A DNA stretch of 64,000 bases from the NCBI RefSeq assembly GCF_033118175.1, contig NW_026870906.1:620001-684000 (forward strand), read 5' to 3'. The notes under the pieces were generated by a model. The model saw only the letters and a list, made by a program, of their open reading frames with translations, made no database searches and was not told the origin of the DNA. Positions 25,801-39,800 of this stretch are shown here, one piece after another; the stretch's first letter is position 1; every line of letters begins with the position of its first letter. This DNA comes from Dama dama (lineage: Eukaryota; Chordata; Mammalia; Artiodactyla; Cervidae). The position numbers and the translations under genes are program-made.

Positions 25801-28800
25801 CCCAGGTTCCGGCCGCAACTCGAGAAAAACCATGAGACTTCCCCCTCGCCGCGAGATGAGGCCCGATTCCCCTGCACTGCGTGCAGAGCAATTCCGTGTT
25901 CCACATCAAACATGAAAGGAGCCTTGATTTCCTTGATGGCACTCCAGAGAACACCCAAGATCACTGTCTCCAGTCTAGAGGGATCCTGAGGTCACTGTAG
26001 CAACATGAAAGGGCTCCGTGGACCCCAAATCAACTCGAGATGAGAGCTTCGTCCCTGGCTTCGACTCAAGAGGAATCCCCACATTTCACAAGCACCTCAT
26101 GAGGAGGCTTCTCTCAGCTACAGGTATGTGAGAGGGACCCTGAGTTTGTGGCCTCAAGTGGAGTGGACACCGTGATGCTCTGACTCGAAGGAAGACCGGA
26201 TATCCCTGCAGTGAATTGAATGCAGGCTCGTCTTGCATCTCCCACGACGAAGGGATGTCTGAATCCCCTGTGGAGACCACAGAGAAAGACCTAGTTCTCC
26301 GCCTCATGGCGACCGGAGGCCTCACATTCTTTGAAAACTCGAGAGGTCCGCGGAGATCAATGCTTCCAAAGGAGACGATGCCTGACTCATCTTGAAAATG
26401 GATTGGAGTCCCAGGATCCCTGTGGCACGTGGAAAGGGACCCTGGGTCTCCCGCCTCACGTGGAGACGCGTCCAAATTGCCATGCCAAGACTCGAGGAGA
26501 ATCCCGAGGTGTCCCTCGCACCTAGGCAGGAGTCCTGACGTCGCTGAACAAACACGTGTCTGGAAGGGCCCTCCCCGTCGTAACTCGATAATATACCCCA
26601 GGTTCCGGCCGCAACTCGAGAAAAACCATGAGACTTCCCCCTCGACGCGAGATGAGGCCCGATTCCCCTGCAATGCGTGCAGAGCAATTCCGTGTTCCAC
26701 ATGAAACGTGAAAGGAGCCTTGATTTCCTTGATGGCACTCCAGAGAAAACCCAACATCACTGTCTCAAGTCTAGAGGGATCCTGAGGTCACTGGAGCAAC
26801 ATGAAAGGGCTCCGTGGAACCCAAATCAACTCGAGATGAGAGATTAGTCCCTGGCTTCAACTCAAGAGGAATATGAACTTTCCACAAGCCCCTCAAGAGG
26901 AGGCTTCTCTCAGCTACAGGTATGTGAGAGGGACCCTGAGTTTGTGGCATCAAGTGGAATGGACACTGAGATGCTCTGACTCGAAGTAAGGCCGGATATC
27001 CCTGCAGTGAATTGAATGCAGGCTCATCTTGCATCTCCCAAGACGAAGGGATGTCTGAATCCCCTGTGTAGAACACAGAGAAAGACCTAGTCCTCCGCCT
27101 CAACGCGACCGGAGGCCTCACATCCTTTGAAAACTCGAGAGGCCCGCGGAGATCAATGCTTCCAAAGGAGACGATGCCTTACTCCTCTTGAAAATGGATA
27201 GGAGTCGCAGGATCCCTGTGGCACGTGGAAAGGGACCCTGGGTCTCCCGCCTCCCGTGGAGACGTGTCCCAATTGCCATGCCAAGACTCGAGGAGAATCC
27301 CGAGGTGTCCCTCACACCTAGGCAGGAGTCCTGACGTCGCTGAACAAACACGTGCTTGGAAGGGCCCTCCCCGTCCTACCTCGAGAATATACCCCAGGTT
27401 CCGGCCGCAACTCGAGAAAAACCATGAGACTTCCCCTCGCCACGAGATGAGGCCCGATTCCCCTGGACTGCGTGCAGAGCAATTCCGTGTTCCACATCAA
27501 ACGTGAAAGGAGCCTTGATTTCCTTTTGCACTCCAGAGAAAACCCAAGATCACTGTTTCAAGTCTAGATGGATCCTGAGGTCACAGGAGCAACACGAAAG
27601 GGCTCCGTGGACACCAAATCAACTCGAGATGAGAGCTTAGTCCCTGGCTTTGACTCAAGAGGAATACCAACTTTCCACAAGCACCTCAAGAGGAGGCTTC
27701 TCTCAGATACAGGTATGTGAGAGGGACCCTGAGTTTGTGGCCTCAAGTGGAATGGATACCGAGATGCTCTGACTCGAATTTAGGCCGGATATCCCTCCAG
27801 TGAATTGAATGCTGGCTCGGCCTGCATCTCCCAAGACGAAGGATTGTCTGAATGCCCTGTGGAGACCACAGAGAAAGACCTAGTTCTCCGCCTCATCGAG
27901 ACCGGAGGTCTCACATCCTTTGAAAATTCGAGAGGTCCGCGGAGATCAATGCTTCCAAAGGAGAAGATGCCTGACTCTTCTTGAAACTGGATAGGAGTCC
28001 CAGGATCCCTGTGGCACGTGGAAAGGGACCCTGGGTCTCCCGCCTCACGTGGAGACGCGTCCCAATTGCCATGCCAAGACTAGGGGAGAATCCCGAGGTG
28101 TCCCTCGCACCTAGGCAGGAGTCCTGACGTCGCTGAACAAACACGTGTCTGGAAAGGCCCTCCCCGTCGTAACTCGAGAATATACCCCAGGTTCCGGCCG
28201 CAACTTGAGAAAAACCATGAGACATCCCCCTCGCCGCGAGATGAGGCCCGATTCCCCTGCACTGCGTGCAGAGCAATTCCGTGTTCCACATCAATCTTGA
28301 AAGGAGCCTTCATTTCCTTGATGGCACTCCAGAGAATATCCAAGATCACTGTCTCCAGTCTAGAGGGATCCTGAGGTCACTGTAGCAACACGAAAGGGCT
28401 CCGTGGACCCCAAATCAACTCGAGATGAGAGATTAGTCCCTGGCTTCGACTCAAGAGGAATACCAACTTTCCACAAGCACCTGAAGAGGAGGCTTCTCTC
28501 AGCTACAGGTATGTGAGAGGGCCCCTGAGTTTGTGGCCTCAAATGGAATGGACATCGAGATGCTCTGACTCGAAGTTAGACCGGATATCCCTGCAGTGAA
28601 TTGAATGCAGGCTCGTCTTGCATCTCCCAAGACGAAGGTTTGTCTGAATCCCCTGTGGAGACCACAGAGAAAGACCTAATTCTCCGCCTCATCGCGACCG
28701 GAGGCCTCACATCCTTTGAAAACTCGAGAGGTCCGTGGAGATCAATGCTTCCAAAGGAGACGATGCCTGACTCCTCTTGAAAATGGATAGGAGTCCCAAG

Positions 28801-31800
28801 ATCCCTGTGGCACGTGGAAAGGGACCCTGGGTCTCCCGCCTCACTTGGAGACGCGTCCCAATTGCCATGCCAAGACTCGAGGAGAATCCCGAGGTGTCCC
28901 TCGCACCTAGGCAGGAGTCCTGACGTCGCTGAACAAACACGTGTCTGGAAGGGCCCTCCCCATCGTAACTCGAGAATATACCCCAGGTTCCGGCCGCAAC
29001 TCGAGAAAAACCATGAGACTTCCCCCTCGACGCGAGATGAGGCCCGAGTCCCCTGCAATGCGTGCAGAGCAATTCCGTGTTCCACATCAAACGTGAAAGG
29101 AGCCTTGATTTCCTTGATGGCACTCCAGAGAAAACCCAAGATCACTGTCTCAAGTCTAGAGGGATCCTGAGGTCACTGGAGCAACACGAAAGGGCTCCTT
29201 GGACCCCAAATCAACTCGAGATGAGAGCTTAGTCCCTGGCTTCGACTCAAGAGGAATACCAACTTTCCACAAGCAACTGAAGTGGAGACTTCTTGCAGCG
29301 ACAGGGATGTGAGAGGGACCCTGAGTTTGTGGCCTCAAGTGGAATGGATACCGAGATGCTCTGACTCGAAGTAAGGCCGGATATCCCTGCAGTGAATTGA
29401 ATGCAGGCTCGGCCTGCATCTCCCAAGACGAAGGGATGTCTGAATCCCAGTGGAGACGACAGAGAAAGACCTAGTCCTCCGCCTCATCGCGACCGGAGGC
29501 CTCACATCCTTTGAAAACTCGAGAGGTCTGCGGAGATCAATGCTTCTAAAGGAGACGATGCCCGACTCCTCTTGAAAATGGATAGGAGTCCCAGGATCCC
29601 TGTGGCACGTGGAAAGGGACCCTGGGTCTCCCGCATCACGTGGAGACGCATCCCAATTGCCATGTAAAGACTCGAGGAGAATCCCGAGGTGTCCCTCGCA
29701 CCTAGGCAGGAGTGCTGACGTCGCTGAACAAACACGTGTCTGGAAAGGCCCTCCCCGTCGTAACTCGAGAATATACCCTAGGGTTCGGCCGCAACTCGAG
29801 AAAAACAATGAGACATCCCCCTCGCCGCGAGATGAGGCCCGATTCCCCTGCACTGCATGCAGAGCAATTCCGTGTTCCACATCAAACGTGAAAGGAGCCT
29901 TGATTTCCTTGATGGCACTCCAGAGAAAACCCAAGATCACGGTCTCAAGTCTAGAAGGATCCTGAGGTCACTGGAGCAACACGAAAGGGCTCCGTGGACC
30001 CCAAATCAACTCGAGATGAGAGCTTAGTCCCTGGCTTCGACTCAAGAGGAATACCAACTTTCCACAAGCAACTGAGGTGGAGACTTCTTGCAGCGACAGG
30101 GATGTGAGAGGGACCCTGAGTTTGTGGCCTCAAGTGGAATGGATACCGAGATGCTCTGACTCGAAGTAAGGCCGGATATCCCTGCAGTGAATTGAATGCA
30201 GGCTCGGCCTGCATCTCCCAAGATGAAGGGATGTCTGAATCCACTGTGGAGACGACAGAGAAAGACCTAGTCCTCCGCCTCATCGAGACCGGAGGCATCA
30301 CATCCTTTGAAAATTCGAGAGGTCCGCGGAGATCAATGCTTCCAAAGGAGACGAAGCCTGACTCTTCTTGAAAATGGATAGGAGTCCCAGGATCCCTGTG
30401 GCACGTGGAAAGGGACCCTGGGTCTCCCGCCTCACGTGGAGACGCGTCCCAATTGCGATGCCAAGACTCGAGGAGAATCCCGAGGTGTCCCTCGCACCTA
30501 GGCAGGAGTCCTGACGTCGCATAACAAACACGTGTTGGAAGGGCCCTCCCCGTCGTAACTCGAGAATATACCCCAGGTTCCGGCCGCAACTCGAGAAAAA
30601 CCATGAGACTTCCCCCTCGCCACGAGATGAGGCCCGATTCCCCTGCACTGCGTGCAGAGCAATTCCATGTTCCACATCAAACGTTAAAGGAGCCTTGATT
30701 TCCTTGATGGCACTCCAGAGAATACCCAAGACCACTGTCTCAAGTCTAGAGGGATCCTGAGGTCACTGGAGCAACACGAAAGTTCTCCGTGGACCCCAAA
30801 TCAACTCGAGATGAGAGCTTAGTCCCTGGCTTCGACTCAAGAGGAATACCAACTTTCCAAAAGCACCTCAAGAGGAGGATTCTCTCAGCTACAGGTATGT
30901 GAGAGGGACCCTGAGTTTGTGGCCTCAAGTGGAATGGACACCGAGATGCTCTGACTCGAAGTAAGGCCGAATATCCCTGCAGTGAATTGAATGCAGGCTC
31001 GTCTTGCATCTCCCAAGACGAATGGATGTCTGAATCCGCTGTGGAGACCACAGAGAAAGACCTAGTCCTCCGGCTCATCGCGACTGGAGGCCTCATATCC
31101 TTTGAAAACTCAAGAAGTCCGCGGAGATCAATACTTCCGAAGGAGACGATGCCTGACTCCTCTTGAAAATGGATAGGAGTCCCAGGATCCCTGTGGCACG
31201 TCGAAAGTGACCCTTGGTCTCCCTCCTCAGGTGGAGACACGCCCCAATTGCCATGCCAAGACTCGAGGAGAATCCCGAGATGTCCCTCGCACCTAGGCAG
31301 GAGTCCTGACGTCGCTGAACAAACACGTGTCTGGAAGGGACCTCCCCGTCGTAACTCGAGAATATACACCAGGTTCCGGCCGCAACTCGGGAAAAGCCAT
31401 TAGACTTCCCCCTCGCCGCGAGATGAGGCCCGATTCCCCTGCACTGCGTGCAGAGCAATTCCGTTTTCCACATCAAACGTGAAAGGAGCCTTGATTTCCT
31501 TGATGGCACTCCAGAGAAAACCCAAGTTCACTGTCTCAAGTCTAGAATGATCCTGAGGTCACTGGAGCAACACGAAAGTGCTCCGTGGACAACAAATCAA
31601 CTCGAGATGAGAGCTTAGTCCCTGGCTTCGACTCAAGAGGAATACCAACTTTCCACAAGCACCTCAAGAGGAGGCTTCTCTCAGCTACAGGTATGTGAGA
31701 GGGACCCTGAGTTTGTGGCCTCAAGTGGAATGGACACCGAGATGCTCTGACTCGAAGTAAGGCCGGATATCCCTGCAGTGAATTGAATGCAGGGTCATCT

Positions 31801-34800
31801 TGCATCTCCCAAGATGAAGGGTTGTCTGAATCCCCTGTGGAGACCACAGAGAAAGACCTCGTTCTCCGCCTCATCGAGACCGGAGGCCTCACATCCTTTG
31901 AAAACTCGAGAGGTCCGCGGAGATCAATGCTTCCAAAGGAGAAGATGCCTGATTCTTCTTGAAAATGGATAGGAGTCCCAGGATCCCTGTGGCACGTGGA
32001 AAGGGACCCTGGGTCTCCCGCTTCACGTGGAGACGCGTCCCAATTGCCATGCCAAGACTCAAGGAGAATCCCGAGGTGTCGCTCGCACCTAGGCAGGAGT
32101 CCTGACGTCGCTGAACAAACACGTGTCTGGAAGGGCCCTCCCCATCGTAACTCGAGAATATACCCCAGGGTTCGGCCGCAACTCGAGAAAAACCATGAGA
32201 TATCTCCCTCGCCGCGAGATGAGGCCCGATTCCCCTGCACTGCATGCAGAGCAATTCCGTGTTCCACATCAAACGTGAAAGGAGCCTTGATTTCCTTGAT
32301 GGCACTCCAGAGAAAACCCAAGATCACTGTCTCAAGTCTAGAGGGATCCTGAGGTCACTGGAGCAACACGAAAGGGCTCCGTGGACCCCAAATCAACTCG
32401 AGATGAGAGCTTAGTCCCTGGCTTCGACTCAAGAGGAATACCAACTTTCCAAAAGCACCTCAAGAGGCGGATTCTCTCAGCTACAGGTATGTGAGAGGGA
32501 CCCTGAGTTTGTGGCCTCAAGTGGAATGGACACCGAGATGCTCTGACTCGAAGTAAGGCCGGATATCCCTGCAATGAATTGAATGCAGGCTCGTCTTGCA
32601 TCTCCCAAGACGAAGGGATGTCTGAATCCCCTGTGGAGACCACAGAGAAAGAGCTAGTTTTCTGGCTCATCGCGACCGAATGCCTCACATCCTTTGAAAA
32701 CTCGAGAGGTCCGTGGGGATCAATGCTTCCAAAGGAGAGGATGCCTGACTCCTCTTGAAAATGGATAGGAGTCCCAGGATCCCTGTGGCAGGTGGAAAGG
32801 GACCCTGGGTCTCCCGCCTCATGTGGAGACGCGTCCCAATTGCCATGCCAAGACTCGAGGACAATCCCGAGGTGTCCCTCGCACCTAGGCCCGAGTCCTG
32901 ACGTCACAGAATAAACACGTGTCTGAAAAGGCCCTCCCAGTCGTAACTCGAGAATATACCCCATTTTCCGGCCGCAACCCGAGAAAAACCATGAGACTTC
33001 CCCCTCGCCGCGAGATGAGGACCGATTCCCCTGCACTGTGTGCAGAGCAATTCCGTGTTCCACATCAAACGTGAAAGGAACCTTGATTTCCTAGATGGCA
33101 CTCCAGAGAAAACCCAGGATCACTGTCTCAAGTCTAGAGGGATCCTGAGGTCACTAGAGCAACACGAAAGGGCTCCGTGGACCCCAAATCAACTCGAGAT
33201 GAGAGCTTAGACCCTGGTTTCGACTCAAGAGGAATACCAACTTTCCACAAGCACCTCAAGAGGAGGCTTCTCTCAGCTAAAGGTATGTGAGAGGGACACC
33301 GAGTTTGTGGCCTCAAATTCAATGGAAACCGAGATGCTCTGACTCGAAGTAATTCCGGATATGCCTGCAGTGAATTGAATACAGGCTCGTCTTGCATCTC
33401 CCAAGACGAAGGGTTGTCTGAATCCCCTGTGGAGACCACAGAGAAAGACCTAGTTCTCCGCCTCATCGCGAACGGAGGCCTCACATCCTTTGAAAACTCG
33501 TGAGGTCCTCGGAGATCAATGCTTCCAAAGGAGACGATGCCTGACTCCTCTTGAAAATGGATAGGATACCCAGGATCCCTGTGGCACGTGGAAAGTAACG
33601 CTGGGTCTGCCGCCTCACGTGGAGACGCGTCCCAATTGCCATGCCAAGACTCGAGGAGAATCCCGAGGTGTCCCTCGAACCTAGGCAGGAGTCCTGACGG
33701 CGCTGAACAAACACATGTCTGGAAGGGCTCTCCCCGTCGTAACTCGAGAATATACCCCAGGTTGCGGCCGCAACTCGAGAAAAACCATGAGACTTCCCCC
33801 TCGCCGCGAGATGAGGCCCGATTCCCCTGCACTGCGTGCAGAGCAATTCCGTGTTCCACATCAAACGTGAAAGGAGCCTTGATTTCCTTGATGGCACTCC
33901 AGAGAAAACCCAAGATCACTGTCTCAAGTCTAGAGGGATCCTGAGGTCACTGGAACAACATGAAAGGGCTCCGTGGACCCCAAATCAACTCGAGATGAGA
34001 GCTTAGTCCCTGGCTTCGACTCAAGAGGAATACCAACTTTCCACAAGCACCTCAAGAGGAGGCTTCTCTCAGCTACAGGTATGTGAGAGGGACCCTGAGT
34101 TTGTGGCCTCAAGAGGAATGGACACCGAGATGGTCTGACTCGAAGTAAGTCCGGATATCCCTGCAGTGAATTGAATGCAGGCTCGTCTTGCATCTCCCAA
34201 GACGAAGGGATGTCTGAATCCGGTGTGGAGACCACAGAGAAAGACCTAGTTCTCCGCCTCATCTCGACCGGATGGCTCACATCCTTTGAAAACTCGAGAG
34301 GTCCGCGGAGATCAATGGTTCCAAAGGAGACGATGCCTGACTCCTCTTGAAAATGGATAGGAGTCCCAGGATCCCTGTGGCACGTGGAAAGGGACACTAG
34401 GTCTCCTGCCTCACGTGGAGACGCGTCCCAATTGCCATGCCCAGACTCGAAGAGAATCCCGAGGTGTCCCTCGCACCTAGGCAGGAGTCCTGAAGTCGCT
34501 GAACAAACACGTGTCTCGAAGGGCCCTCCCCGTCGTAACTCGAGAATATACCCCAGGTTCCGGCCGCAACTCGAGAAAAACCATGAGAGTTCCCCCTCGC
34601 CGCGAGATGAGGCCCGATTCCCCTTCACTGCGTGCAGAGCAATTCCGTGTTCCACATCAAACGTGAAAGGAGCCTTGATTTCCTTGATGGCACTCCAGAG
34701 AAAACCCAAGATCACTGTCTCAAGTCTAGAAGGATCCTGAGGTCACTGTAGCAACACGAACGGGCTCCGTGAACCCCAAATCAACTCGAGATGAGAGCTT

Positions 34801-36115
34801 AGTCCCTGACATCGACTCAAGAGGAATACCAACTTTCCACAAGCACCTCAAGAGGAGGCTTCTCTCAGCTACAGGTATGTGAGAGGGACCCTGAGTTTGT
34901 GGCCTCAAGTGGACTGGACACCGAGATGCTTTGACTCGAAGTAATTCCGGATATCCCTGCAGTGAATTGAATGCAGGCTCGTCTTGCATCTCCCAAGACG
35001 AAGGGATGGCTGAATCCCCGGTGGAGACCACAGAGAAAGACCTAGTTCTCCGCCTCATCGCCGCCGGAGGCCTCACATCCTTTGAAAACTCGAGACGTCC
35101 GCGGAGATCAATGCTTCCAAAGGAGAGGATTCCTGACTCCTCTTGAAAATGGATAGGAGTCCAAGGATCCCTCTGGCACGTTGAAAGGCACCCTGGGTTT
35201 CCCGCCTCACGTGGAGTCGCGTCTCAATTGCCATGCCAAGACTCGTGGAGAATCCCGAGGTGTCCCTCGCACCTAGGCAGGAGTCCTGACGTCGCTGAAC
35301 AGACAGGTGTCTGGAAGGGCCCTCCCCGTCGTAACTCAAGAATATATCCCAGGTTCCGGCCGCAACTCGAGAAAAACCATGAGACTTCCCCCTCGCCGCG
35401 AGATGAGGCCCGATTCCCCTGCACTGCATGCAGAGCAATTCCGTGTTCCATATCAAACGTGAAAGGAGCCTTGATTTCCTTGATGGCACTCCAGAGAAAA
35501 CCCAAGATCACTGTCTCAAATCTAGAGGGATCCTGAGGTCACTGGAGCAACAAGAAAGGTCTCCGTGGACCCCAAATCAACTCGAGATGAGAGCTTATTC
35601 CCTGGCTTCGACTCAAGAGGAATAACAACTTTCCATAAGCACCTCAAGAGGAGGCTTCTCTCAGCTACATTTATGTGAGAGGGACCCTGAGTTTGTGGCC
35701 TCAAGTGGAATGGACACAGAGATGCTCTGACTCGAAGTAAGGCCGGATATCCCTGCAGTGAATTGAATGCAGGCTCGTCTTGCATCTCCAAAGACGAAGG
35801 GATGTCTGAATCCCCTGTGGAGACCACAGAGAAAGACCTAGTTCTCCGCCTCATCGCGACCGGAGGCCTCACATCCTTTGAAAACTCGAGAGGTCTGCGG
35901 AGATCAATGCTTCAAAAGGAGACGATGCCTGACTCCTCTTGAAAATGCATAGGAGTCCCAGGATCCCTGTGGCACGTGGAAAGGGACCCTGGGTCTCCCG
36001 CCTCACGTGGAGACGCGTCCCAATTGCCATGCCATGATTCGAGGAGAATCTCGATGCGTCCCTCGCACCTAGGCAGGAGTGCTCACGTCGCTGAACAAAC
36101 ACGTGTCTGGAAGGG

Positions 36116-36126
36116 CCCCCCCCCCC
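36116..36126. repeat. Run of 11 C, expanded
   Basis: Most monomers have 'gggccctccccgtcg' here. In this monomer the T is replaced and the tract lengthened to 11 consecutive C. It partly accounts for the longest monomer spacing in the window (798 bp, 35976 to 36774). It could be true slippage or a base-calling error in a homopolymer. Confidence 0.85.
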
Positions 36127-36899
36127 GTCGAAACTCGAGAATATACCCCAGGTTCCGGTCGCCACTCGAGAAAAACCATGAGACTTCCCCCTCGCCGCGA
36201 GATGAGGCCCGATTCCCCTGCACTGCGTGCAGAGCAATTCCGTGTTCCCCATCAAACGTGAAAGGAGCCTTGATTTCCTTGATGGCACTCCAGAGAAAAC
36301 CCAAGATCACTTTCTCAAGTCCAGAGGGATCCTGAGGTCCCTGTAGCAACACGAAATGGCTCCGTGGACCCCAAATCAACTCGAGAAGAGAGCTTAATCC
36401 CTTTCTTCGAGTCAAGAGGAATACCAACTTTCCACAAGCATCTCAAGAGGAGGCTTCTCTCCTCTACAGGTATGTGAGAGGGACCCTGAGTTTGTGGCCT
36501 CAAGTGGAATGGACACCGAGATGCTCTGACTCGAAGTAAGGCCAGATATCCCTGCAGTGAATTGAATGCAAGCTCGTCTTCAATCTCCCAAGATGAAGGG
36601 ATGTCTGAATCCCCTGTGGAAACCACAGAGAAGACCTAGTTCTCCACCTCTTCACTACTGGAGGCCTCACATCCTTTGAAAACTCGAGAGGTCTGCGGAG
36701 ATCAGTGCTTCCAAAGGAGACGATGCCTGACTCCTCTTGAAAATGGATAGGAGTCCCAGGATCCCTGTGGCACGTGGAAAGGGACCCTGGGTCTCCCGCC
36801 TCACGTGGAGACGTGTCCCAATAGCCATGCCAAGACTCGAGGAGAATCCCGAGGTGTCCCTCGCACCTAGGAAGGAGTCCTGACTTCGCTGAACAAACA

Positions 36900-39800
36900 C
36901 GTGTCTGGAAGGGCCCTCCCCGTCTTAAGTCGAGAATATACCCCAGGTTCCGGCCGCAACTCGAGAAAACCCATGAGACTTCCCACTCGCCGCGAGGTGA
37001 GGCCCGATTACCCTGCACTGTGTGCAGAGCAATTCCGTGTTCCACATCAAACGAGAAAAAAGCCTTGATTTCCTTGATGGCACTCCAGAGAAAACCCAAG
37101 ATCACTGTCTCAAGTCTAGAGGGATCCTGAGGTCACTGTAGCAACACGAAATGGCTCCGTGGACCCCAAATCAACTCGAGATGACAGCTTAGTCACTGGC
37201 TTCGACTCAAGAGGAATACCAACTTTCCACAAGCACCTCAAGAGGAGGCTTCTCTCAGCTACATGTATGTGAGAGGGACCCTGAGTTTGTGGCCTCAAGT
37301 GGAATGGACACCGAGAAGTTTTGACTCGAAGTTAGGCCAGATATCCCTCCAGTGAATTGAATCCAGGCTCGTCTTGCATCTCCCAAGACGAAGGGATGTC
37401 TGAATCCGGTGTGGAGACCACAGAGAAAGACCTAGTTCTCCGCCTCATCGCGACCGTAGTCCTCACATCTTTGAAAACTCGAGAGGGCCGCGGAGATCAA
37501 TGCTTCCAAAGGAGACGATGCCTGACTCCTCTTGAAAATGGATAGGAGTCCCAGGATACCTGTGGCACGTGGAAAGGGACCCTGGGTCTCTCGCCTCACG
37601 TGGAGACGCGTCCCAATTGCCATGCCCAGACTCGAGGAGAATCCCGAGGTGTCCCTCGAACCTAGGCATGATTCCTGACGTCGCTGACCTAACACGTATC
37701 TTTAAGGGCCCTCCCCGTCGTAAGTCGAGAATATACCCCAGGTTCCGGCCGCAACTCGAGAAAAACCATGAGACTTCCCCCTCGCCACGAGATGAGGCCC
37801 GATTCCCCTGCACTGCGTGCACAGCAATTCCGTGTTCCACATCAAACCTGAAAGGAGCCTTGATTTCCTTGATGGCACTCCAGAGAAAACCCAAGATCAC
37901 TGTCTGAAGTCTAGAGGGATCCCGAGGTCACTGTAACAACATAAAAGGGCTACGTGGAACCCAAATCAACTCGAGATGAGAGCTTAGTCCCTGGATTCTA
38001 CTCAAGAGGAATACTAGCTTTCCACAAGCACCTCAAGAGGAGGCTTCTCTCATCTATATGTATGTGAGAAGGACCCTGAACTTGTGGCCTCAAGAGAAAT
38101 GGACACCGAGATTTTGTGACTCGAAGTAAGGCCGGATATCCCTGCAGTGAATTGAATGCATGCTCGTCTTACTTCTCCCAAGACGAAGGGATGTCTGGAT
38201 CCCCTGTGGAGACCCCAGAGAAAGACCTAATTCTCCGCCTCATTACGACCGGAGGCCTCACATCCTTTGAAAACACGAGAGGTCCGAGGAGATCAATGCT
38301 TCCAAAGGAGACGATGCCTGACTCCTCTTGAAAATGGATAGGAGTCCCAGGATCCCTGTGGCACGTGGAAAGATACCCTGGGTCTCCCGCCTCACGGGGA
38401 TATGCGTCCCAATTGCCATACCAAGACTCGAGGAGAATCCCGAGGTGTCCCTCGCACCTAGGCAGGAGTCCTGACGTCACTGAACAAACACGTGTCTGGA
38501 AGGGCCGTCCCCATCGTGACTCGAGAATATATCCCCAGGTTCCAGCCGGAACTTGAGAAAAACCTTGAGACTTCCCCTTCGCCGCGAGATGAGGCCCGAT
38601 TCCCCTGCACTGCATGCAGATCAATTCCGTGTTCCACATCAAACGTGAAAGGAGCCTTAATTTCCTTGATGGCACTCCAGAGAAAACCCAAGATCACTGT
38701 CTCAAGTCTAGACGGATCCTGAGGTCACTGGAGCAACACGAAAGGGCTGCGTGGACCCCAAATCAACTCGAGATGAGAGCTTAGTCCCTGGCTTCGACTC
38801 AAGAGGAATACCAACTTTCCACAAGCACCTCAAGAGGAGGCTTCTCTCAGCTACAGGTATGTGAGAGGGACCCTGAGATTGTGGCCTCAAGTGGAATGGA
38901 CACCGAGATGCTCTGACTCGAAGTAAGACCGGATATCCCTGCAGTGAATTGAATACAGGCTCGTCTTTCATCTCCCAAGATGAAGGGATGTCTGAATCCC
39001 TTGTGGAGACCACAGAGAAAGACATAGTCCTCCGCCTCATCGCGATCGGAGGCCTCATATCCTTTGAAAACTCGAGAGGTCCGCGGAGATCAATGCTTCC
39101 ACAGGAGACGATGCCTGACTCCTCTTGAAAATGGATAGGTGTCCCAGGATCCCTGTGGCACGTTGGAAGGTACACTGGGTATCCCGCCTCACGTGGAGAG
39201 GCGTCCCAATTGCCATGCCAAGACTCGAGGAGAATCCCGAGGTGTCCCTCTCACCTAGGCAGGAGTCCTGACGTCGCTGAACAAACACGTGTCTGCAAGG
39301 GCCCTCCCCGTCTTAAGTCGAGAATATACCCCAGGTTCCGGCCGCAACTCGAGAAAAACCATGAGACTTCCCCCTCGCCGCGAGATTAGGCCCGATTCCC
39401 CTGCACTGCGTGCAGAGAAATTCCGTGTTCCACATCAAACGTGAAAGGAGCCTTGATTTCCTTGATGGCACTCCAGAGAAAACCCAAGATCACTGTCTCA
39501 AGTCTAGACGGATCCTGAGGTCACTGGAGCAACACGAAAGGGCTCCGTGGACCACAAATCAACTCGAGATGAGAGCTTAGTCCCTGGCTTCGACTCAAGA
39601 GGAATACCAACTTTCCAAAAGCACCTCAAGAGGAGGCTTCTCTCAGCTACAGGTATGTGAGAGGGACCCTGAGTTTGTGGCCTCAAGTGGAATGGACACC
39701 GAGAAGTTCTGACTCGAAGGTAGGCCAGATATGCCTCCAGTGAATTCAATGCAGGCTCGTCTTGCATCTCCCAAGACGAAGGGATGTCTGAATCCGGTGT

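Larger units (their letters stand above)
1..26300. repeat. Type I satellite block, left
   Basis: Monomers here carry the linked type I variants 'cgtcccaatggcc', 'gagcttcgtccc', 'atacccactttcc' (or 'atccccactttcc'), 'cgaaggaaggccgg', 'aaacatgaaagg' or 'aaacttgaaagg', and 'cagagaacaccc'. Left of about 17 kb the monomers are heterogeneous and arranged in a four-monomer order. From about 17.2 to 26.2 kb they are more uniform: most have 'tctagagggatcctgag', 'aatccccactttcc' and 'cttgcatctcccacgacg'. Isolated type II-like bases ('ccaattgcc' near 16,130 and 19,316) occur without the other linked variants. The right edge is gradual: type I 'gaaggaagacc' is still present at about 26,190, type II 'aaattgcc' appears at about 26,473 and 'aaacgtgaaagg' at about 26,705. 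Confidence 0.8.
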
